Below are positions 6,835 through 9,977 of a stretch of DNA of 9,977 nt, in pieces. The notes under the pieces were generated by a model that saw nothing but the letters and a program-made list of their open reading frames with translations, did no database searches and was not told the DNA's origin. The stretch is from an uncultured Clostridia bacterium. GTDB lineage: Bacteria > Bacillota > Clostridia > TANB77 > CAG-508. A program made the translations under genes and the position numbers. How positions within the stretch are numbered: position 1 is the first letter of the stretch; each line of letters opens with the position of its first letter. The stretch is from positions 1 through 9,977 of the forward strand of contig CAOPQH010000051.1 of assembly GCA_948505485.1 (NCBI GenBank). The letters are read 5' to 3'.

Positions 6835-7770
6835 TTATACCGCAAAATTAATTCCCCTAGCAACCACATCTTTCATATTTTCTATTAAATCATCAATTTC
6901 TTTTGGAGTTACAATCATATTATACTCTCCAACATTTAAAGCCTCTTTAACCTCTTCATATTTATCATTTTGCTGTAATTTATTTAAATATTCATTTGAC
7001 TCTGCCTTTTCTTGAAGTCTATCAATAAATATATCTATACCATCTGACACTAATGTTGCAAGTTCTACAACTGTTGGAATCCCCATAGCAATAACAGGTA
7101 TTCCTAAAGTTCTTTGACTTATCTCTTTTCTAGTGTTCCCGACTCCTGCTCCTGGAACTATACCTGTATCTGAAATTTGAACTGTACTACTTATTCTTTC
7201 AATGCTTCTTGATGCCAATGCATCTATTACTATTACAAGTTTTGGAGATATATTATCAACTATTCCCTTTAATATTTCAACTGTTTCTATTCCTGTAGTT
7301 CCTAATACTCCTGGGGAAACAGCACTAACACCTCTAGTCCCTTCTTCTAAATATTCTGGCATATAATTTTTTATATGTCTTGTTACATCTATTTCATTTA
7401 TTACCTTAGGACCTAATGCATCTGGAGTAACATATATATTTCCTAAACCTACAACTAAAATTTCATCTTGCTTAGAAATATGATTATCTATTATAGTTTT
7501 TAATTCTTTAGTTACTGCATCTGAAGCTTTTTGTATTTCATCATCATTTGCTGCTCTTAAATTCTTTATATCTATTGTAATATAATTTCCTATTTGTTTG
7601 CCTAAAGCTTTTTCCCCTTTCTCATTTAAAATTTTAACTCTAGAAACATTTATATTTTCATTTACATTTTCTTGTGATGTTTCAACACCTTCAATTTCTT
7701 CTGAAATATTATTAATTTTTTTGTATATATTTCTTCTCTCCACAGCCAAATCTGTTCTAAAATTATGCAT
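6835..7770 (-). CDS. gpr: Germination protease GPR
   Basis: The spore-specific endoprotease that degrades small acid-soluble proteins (SASP) during germination. It is made in the forespore as a zymogen. The start is set at the ATG at 7770 (MHNFRTDLAVERR): TGGAGG lies 5 bases upstream, and the RTDLA motif belongs at the N-terminus of the propeptide. A GTG at 7803 would add 11 residues without family support. The product has 311 residues, typical of clostridial forms. Visible signatures are VGLGNIYVTPDALGP with D117 and LVIVIDALASRSIERI with D183, matching the two essential aspartates of the Bacillus megaterium enzyme (D127 and D193, recalled). Also present are SPGVLGTTGIET, IVPGAGVGNTRKEIS, GIPTVVELA and the C-terminal TPKEIDDLIENM. 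The 489-base upstream gap holds hairpins and repeat copy C. I could not find a convincing sigma-G promoter. Confidence 0.95.
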   Translation of the reverse strand: MHNFRTDLAVERRNIYKKINNISEEIEGVETSQENVNENINVSRVKILNEKGEKALGKQIGNYITIDIKNLRAANDDEIQKASDAVTKELKTIIDNHISKQDEILVVGLGNIYVTPDALGPKVINEIDVTRHIKNYMPEYLEEGTRGVSAVSPGVLGTTGIETVEILKGIVDNISPKLVIVIDALASRSIERISSTVQISDTGIVPGAGVGNTRKEISQRTLGIPVIAMGIPTVVELATLVSDGIDIFIDRLQEKAESNEYLNKLQQNDKYEEVKEALNVGEYNMIVTPKEIDDLIENMKDVVARGINFAV

Positions 7771-7775
7771 AAAAA

Positions 7776-7781
7776 CCTCCA
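7776..7781 (-). promoter_or_regulatory. Ribosome binding site that decides the gpr start
   Basis: TGGAGG on the minus strand, 5 bases before ATG 7770. The alternative upstream GTG (7803) has only GAGG about 14 bases before it. Confidence 0.8.
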
Positions 7782-7784
7782 TTC

Positions 7785-7801
7785 GAGCAATTTTATTGCT
7801 C
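7785..7801 (-). repeat. Hairpin just upstream of the gpr ribosome binding site
   Basis: GAGCAAT-AAA-ATTGCTC on the minus strand: 7-bp perfect stem, 3-base loop, ending 3 bases before TGGAGG. Longer-range CTCACA (7799-7804) and TGTGAG (7833-7838) could add an outer stem. A leader structure affecting translation is possible but unproven. Confidence 0.4.
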
Positions 7802-7862
7802 ACACATATTTAATAAAAACCTCTAAACAAATTGTGAGAATGAAAGAAGTTTTTTTAGCCAT

Positions 7863-7885
7863 CTCAAAATTCTTTGAATTTTGAG
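7863..7885. repeat. Perfect palindrome CTCAAAATTC-TTT-GAATTTTGAG
   Basis: A 10-bp perfect stem with a 3-base loop. The flanks TAGCCAT and GGCGATA extend it imperfectly (13 of 17 positions pair over the whole). It lies between fhs and gpr, beside a second hairpin at 7902-7933. On either strand no clean U-tract follows, so it is not an obvious terminator. Confidence 0.6.
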
Positions 7886-7901
7886 GGCGATAGAATTTAT
7901 A

Positions 7902-7933
7902 ATAGTTTGGAAAAACTTGTTTTTTCAAACTAT
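7902..7933. repeat. Long A/T hairpin upstream of gpr
   Basis: ATAGTTTGGAAAAA (7902-7915) and TTTTTTCAAACTAT (7920-7933) form a 14-bp stem with one G-T wobble and loop CTTG. On the minus strand it lies directly after an AAAGGAG (7936-7942). Confidence 0.6.
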
Positions 7934-7991
7934 CACTCCTTTAAGATTAGTATTCGCAAATTTAAATTGTATATACAAATTATTTAAAATA

Positions 7992-8108
7992 ATATAGAGT
8001 AGTCATGTATATCAATAGCATTTTTCAAAATTGTAGAGAAGCCACGCGTGGTGATAGCATTTTTCCAAATTGTAGAGAAGCCACGCGTGTGTATAGCACT
8101 TTTCGCTT
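7992..8108 (+). repeat. Three tandem 39-base left-arm units of copy C
   Basis: The units share TAGAG-AGYCAYG-G, then a variable segment, then ATAGCAYTTTTC. TAGAG begins at 7995, 8034 and 8073, exactly 39 bases apart. The second and third units are nearly identical except in the three to four bases of the variable stem (GGTG versus TGTA). The first is more diverged. Because 39 is a multiple of 3, the antisense frame is open, which creates a spurious reading frame. Confidence 0.85.
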
Positions 8109-8128
8109 GAGCCTGACGAAAGCGAAAA
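8100..8128 (+). other. Apical stem-loop of copy C with GAGCCTG loop
   Basis: TTTTCGCTT (8100-8108) and AAGCGAAAA (8120-8128) form a perfect 9-bp stem around GAGCCTGACGA. Copy B has the same loop (GAGCCTGCGA, one base shorter) on TTTTCTTTT/AAAAGAAAA. Two stem positions differ on both sides with pairing kept. Confidence 0.75.
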
Positions 8129-8243
8129 CGTCCTATACACAGGTAGCTTGGCGGCTATAAAACAGCAAAACAACCTATTACCAAGTAACTTGACGACTAC
8201 AAAATAATGCATTTACTATGCATAGGTATCTTGGCAATTATAA

Positions 8244-8275
8244 ATAAAAAAAGTAGGATTTAAAAAATTCCTACT
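8244..8275 (-). terminator. Intrinsic terminator of fhs, overlapping its last codons
   Basis: On the minus strand AGTAGGA (8269-8275) and TCCTACT (8252-8258) form a 7-bp stem with a 10-base A/T loop, followed by TTTTTTTATTTA. The 5' arm lies in the codons for Val-Gly and the stop codon (8260-8262) lies in the loop. Confidence 0.85.
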
Positions 8276-9921
8276 ATTTTCCCTTCACTATCTATATCAA
8301 TATTTTCTGCTGCTGGAACTCTTGGCAATCCTGGCATTGTCATAATTTTTCCACTCATTACTACAACAAAACCTGCACCAGCTTTTAATTCAACATCCCT
8401 TATAGTCAAATTATATGAATCTTTACATTCTAAATTTTTAGGGTCATCTGAAAATGAATATTGAGTTTTAGCTATACATACTGGTAGATTACCATATCCT
8501 AATTTATTTATTTTTTTAATTTTTTCTTCTACTCCCTCAAGATACTCTACTTTGTCTGCACCATATATCTTTGTTGCTACTTTATTTATTTTATCTTGAA
8601 TACTATCTTGTAAATCATATGTAAAGTTTAATTCTTTGCTATTTTCTGCTAATTTTACAATTTTATTTGCTAAGTCTGTTGCTCCTTCTCCACCTTTTGC
8701 CCATCCTTCTACAAGACTGAATTCTATATTATCTTCTTCTAATTTATTAGATAAATATTCAATTTCTTTTTCTGTATCTGTTGTATATCTGTTAAGAGCT
8801 ACTATTACATTTAGTCCAAATTGTTTTGATAAGTTATCTATATGTTTTTTAAAATTACTTATTCCTTTTGACATAGCTTGTACATTTTCTTCTAGTATTT
8901 TTTCTTTTTCTACTCCTGCATGATATTTTAATGCTTTTATTGTTGCTACCAAGACTACAACATCAGGTTTTACTTTGGCTGTTCTACATTTTATATCTAA
9001 AAACTTTTCAGCACCTAAATCAGATCCAAATCCTGCTTCTGTTACAGTATAATCAGCTAATTTCATTGCTAATTTTGTTGCCCTAACACTATTACATCCA
9101 TGTGCAATATTTGCAAAAGGTCCCCCATGTATTAATGCTGGTGTATGCTCTAATGTTTGTACTAAATTTGGATTTATAGCATCTTTCAATAATACTGTCA
9201 TTGCTCCTTGTGCGTTTAAATCTTTTGCATACACAGGTTTATCATCTTCATTATATCCTATTATTATATTTCCTAATCTTTTTTTTAAATCTTGTATATT
9301 TTCAGACAAACAAATAATTGCCATTATTTCAGATGCAACAGTTATATCAAATTTATCCATTCTTGGTACAATATTTTTTTCTCCAGATAAACCTGTTTCT
9401 ATACTTCTTAATTGTCTATCATTTAAATCCACACATCTTTTCCATACAACTTTTTTTATTTTTAATTCATTCCCATAATAAATATGATTGTCTATGATTG
9501 CTGAAAGTAAATTATTAGCTGAAGTTATTGCATGTATATCTCCCGTAAAATGTAAATTTATATCTTCCATTGGAGCAACTTGTACTCTTCCTCCACCAGT
9601 TGCTCCACCTTTTATTCCAAATACTGGCCCTAAAGATGGTTCTCTTAACGCTAATATCGATTTTTTCCCTATTTTAGATAATCCATCTGCTGCTGCAATT
9701 GATATTGTTGTTTTTCCTTCTCCTAAAGGTGTTGGACTAATTGCTGTAACTAATATTAATTTTCCCTGTTTGTCATTTTCTCTTTTTTTGAATTCTTCTT
9801 CTGTAATTTTTGCTTTATATTTTCCATATAAGTCTAAATTTTCTTGCTGTATTCCTATATTCTCTGCTATTTCAGTTACTTTTTTCAATTGTACACTATT
9901 TGCTATTTCTATATCTGTCAT
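8260..9921 (-). CDS. fhs: Formate-tetrahydrofolate ligase
   Basis: Makes 10-formyl-tetrahydrofolate from formate, tetrahydrofolate and ATP. It feeds purine and fMet synthesis and, in acetogens, the methyl branch of the Wood-Ljungdahl pathway. It has 553 residues, close to the usual 555-560. The ATP-binding loop TPLGEGKT is at 64-71 (K70). Family signatures EPSLGPVFGIKGGATGGG (94-111) and LHFTGDIHAI (123-132) are intact. Also present are HGGPFANIAHGCNS, the FGSDLGAEKF segment, and the C-terminal GKIMTMPGLPRVPAAENIDID. AAGGAG (complement of 9929-9934) lies 7 bases before the ATG. A TATAAT at 9939-9944 is too close to the ribosome binding site to be a confident promoter. The gene appears single, with its own terminator. 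No other Wood-Ljungdahl gene is in view, so it cannot be used to claim acetogenesis. Confidence 0.97.
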   Translation of the reverse strand: MTDIEIANSVQLKKVTEIAENIGIQQENLDLYGKYKAKITEEEFKKRENDKQGKLILVTAISPTPLGEGKTTISIAAADGLSKIGKKSILALREPSLGPVFGIKGGATGGGRVQVAPMEDINLHFTGDIHAITSANNLLSAIIDNHIYYGNELKIKKVVWKRCVDLNDRQLRSIETGLSGEKNIVPRMDKFDITVASEIMAIICLSENIQDLKKRLGNIIIGYNEDDKPVYAKDLNAQGAMTVLLKDAINPNLVQTLEHTPALIHGGPFANIAHGCNSVRATKLAMKLADYTVTEAGFGSDLGAEKFLDIKCRTAKVKPDVVVLVATIKALKYHAGVEKEKILEENVQAMSKGISNFKKHIDNLSKQFGLNVIVALNRYTTDTEKEIEYLSNKLEEDNIEFSLVEGWAKGGEGATDLANKIVKLAENSKELNFTYDLQDSIQDKINKVATKIYGADKVEYLEGVEEKIKKINKLGYGNLPVCIAKTQYSFSDDPKNLECKDSYNLTIRDVELKAGAGFVVVMSGKIMTMPGLPRVPAAENIDIDSEGKIVGIF

Positions 9922-9977
9922 ATTATACTCCTTCCTTTATTATATAAGTTTATAATAATTATTTAAATAAATAATCC

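Larger units (their letters stand above)
7981..8240 (+). repeat. Nested palindrome, copy C: three left arms then three right arms
   Basis: Left arms (9-mers ending in ATAG): TATCAATAG (8010-8018), TGGTGATAG (8049-8057) and TGTGTATAG (8088-8096). Right arms: CTATACACA (8133-8141), CTATTACCA (8175-8183) and CTATGCATA (8216-8224). The innermost pair is perfect (9/9), the middle pair is 8/9 plus one wobble, and the outermost is 7/9. Each right arm is followed by a GTAGCTTGRCG-like motif and CTATAAA-like ends. The spacing is 39 bases between left arms and 41-42 between right arms. It fills the gap between fhs and gpr. Orientation is the same as copies A and B. Confidence 0.85.

Noticed and set aside
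7771..7803. GTG start giving gpr 11 extra N-terminal residues
   Set aside because: The ATG at 7770 has TGGAGG 5 bases upstream and places the conserved RTDLA at the N-terminus. The upstream stretch is a hairpin (7785-7801).
7992..8108. Tandem 39-base units considered as a CRISPR array
   Set aside because: There are no unique spacers of constant length between identical repeats. The units abut, they vary inside the stem segment, and matching right arms follow. No cas gene is in the window.
8012..8212. Minus-strand 66-codon frame with the repeated sequence EKCY-HAWLLYN
   Set aside because: It is the antisense of the 39-base left-arm repeats and inner hairpin of copy C. The period is a multiple of 3, which keeps the frame open. 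No ribosome binding site or family support is seen.
7804..8259. T-box or metabolite riboswitch upstream of gpr
   Set aside because: No T-box sequence (AGGGTGGNACCGCG) or other riboswitch core I know was found. The structure present is the repeat family and simple hairpins.
9488..9955. Plus-strand 155-codon frame opposite the fhs 5' end
   Set aside because: It lies antisense to a strongly conserved gene and shows no recognisable domain.

Overview
The window is very AT-rich bacterial DNA. Its genes have strong AGGAGG-type ribosome binding sites and AT-biased codons, and two of them are endospore-specific families (YtxC and the germination protease GPR). Together these point to an anaerobic, spore-forming low-GC Firmicute of the class Clostridia, possibly an uncultured gut lineage. 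I cannot name a genus from the sequence.

Layout. 1-1351 (minus): secG (cut by the window edge), a small membrane-anchored HExxH zinc metallopeptidase and a YlbF-family protein; the last two form a tight pair. 1453-5656: an alpha-glucan module. A GT4 glycogen-synthase-like glycosyltransferase (minus) is divergent from a DUF4912 protein with a lysine-rich, histone-H1-like N-terminal tail (plus), which is followed by a GH57 1,4-alpha-glucan branching enzyme (plus) and a strong intrinsic terminator. 5770-6627 (plus): the sporulation protein YtxC. 6835-7770 (minus): germination protease GPR, convergent with ytxC. 8260-9921 (minus): formate-tetrahydrofolate ligase, with a terminator that overlaps its last codons.

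How the genes work together. The GT4 enzyme would elongate and the GH57 enzyme branch an alpha-1,4-glucan. The DUF4912 protein is a constant-looking companion of unknown role. YtxC and GPR belong to spore formation and to spore outgrowth, respectively. Fhs supplies 10-formyl-THF for one-carbon metabolism, and SecG is part of the protein export channel.

The most unusual content is intergenic. Three gaps (about 3935-4053, 6646-6820 and 7981-8240) carry members of one family of imperfect-palindrome elements. All lie in the same orientation, whatever the direction of the flanking genes. Left arms share TAGAG-AGYCAYG and right arms share GTAGCTTGRCG. Between them lie a 9-bp stem whose sequence differs from copy to copy yet still pairs, a 4-bp helix that covaries (GTCA/TGAC versus GCCA/TGGC), and in two copies an apical hairpin with a conserved GAGCCTG loop on a compensated stem. 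The third copy is nested: three left arms in 39-bp tandem, then three right arms in reverse order, with each layer best matched to its own partner. This looks like either a hairpin-type mobile repeat that inserts into itself or a structured RNA grown by layered duplication. I do not recognise it as a named family.
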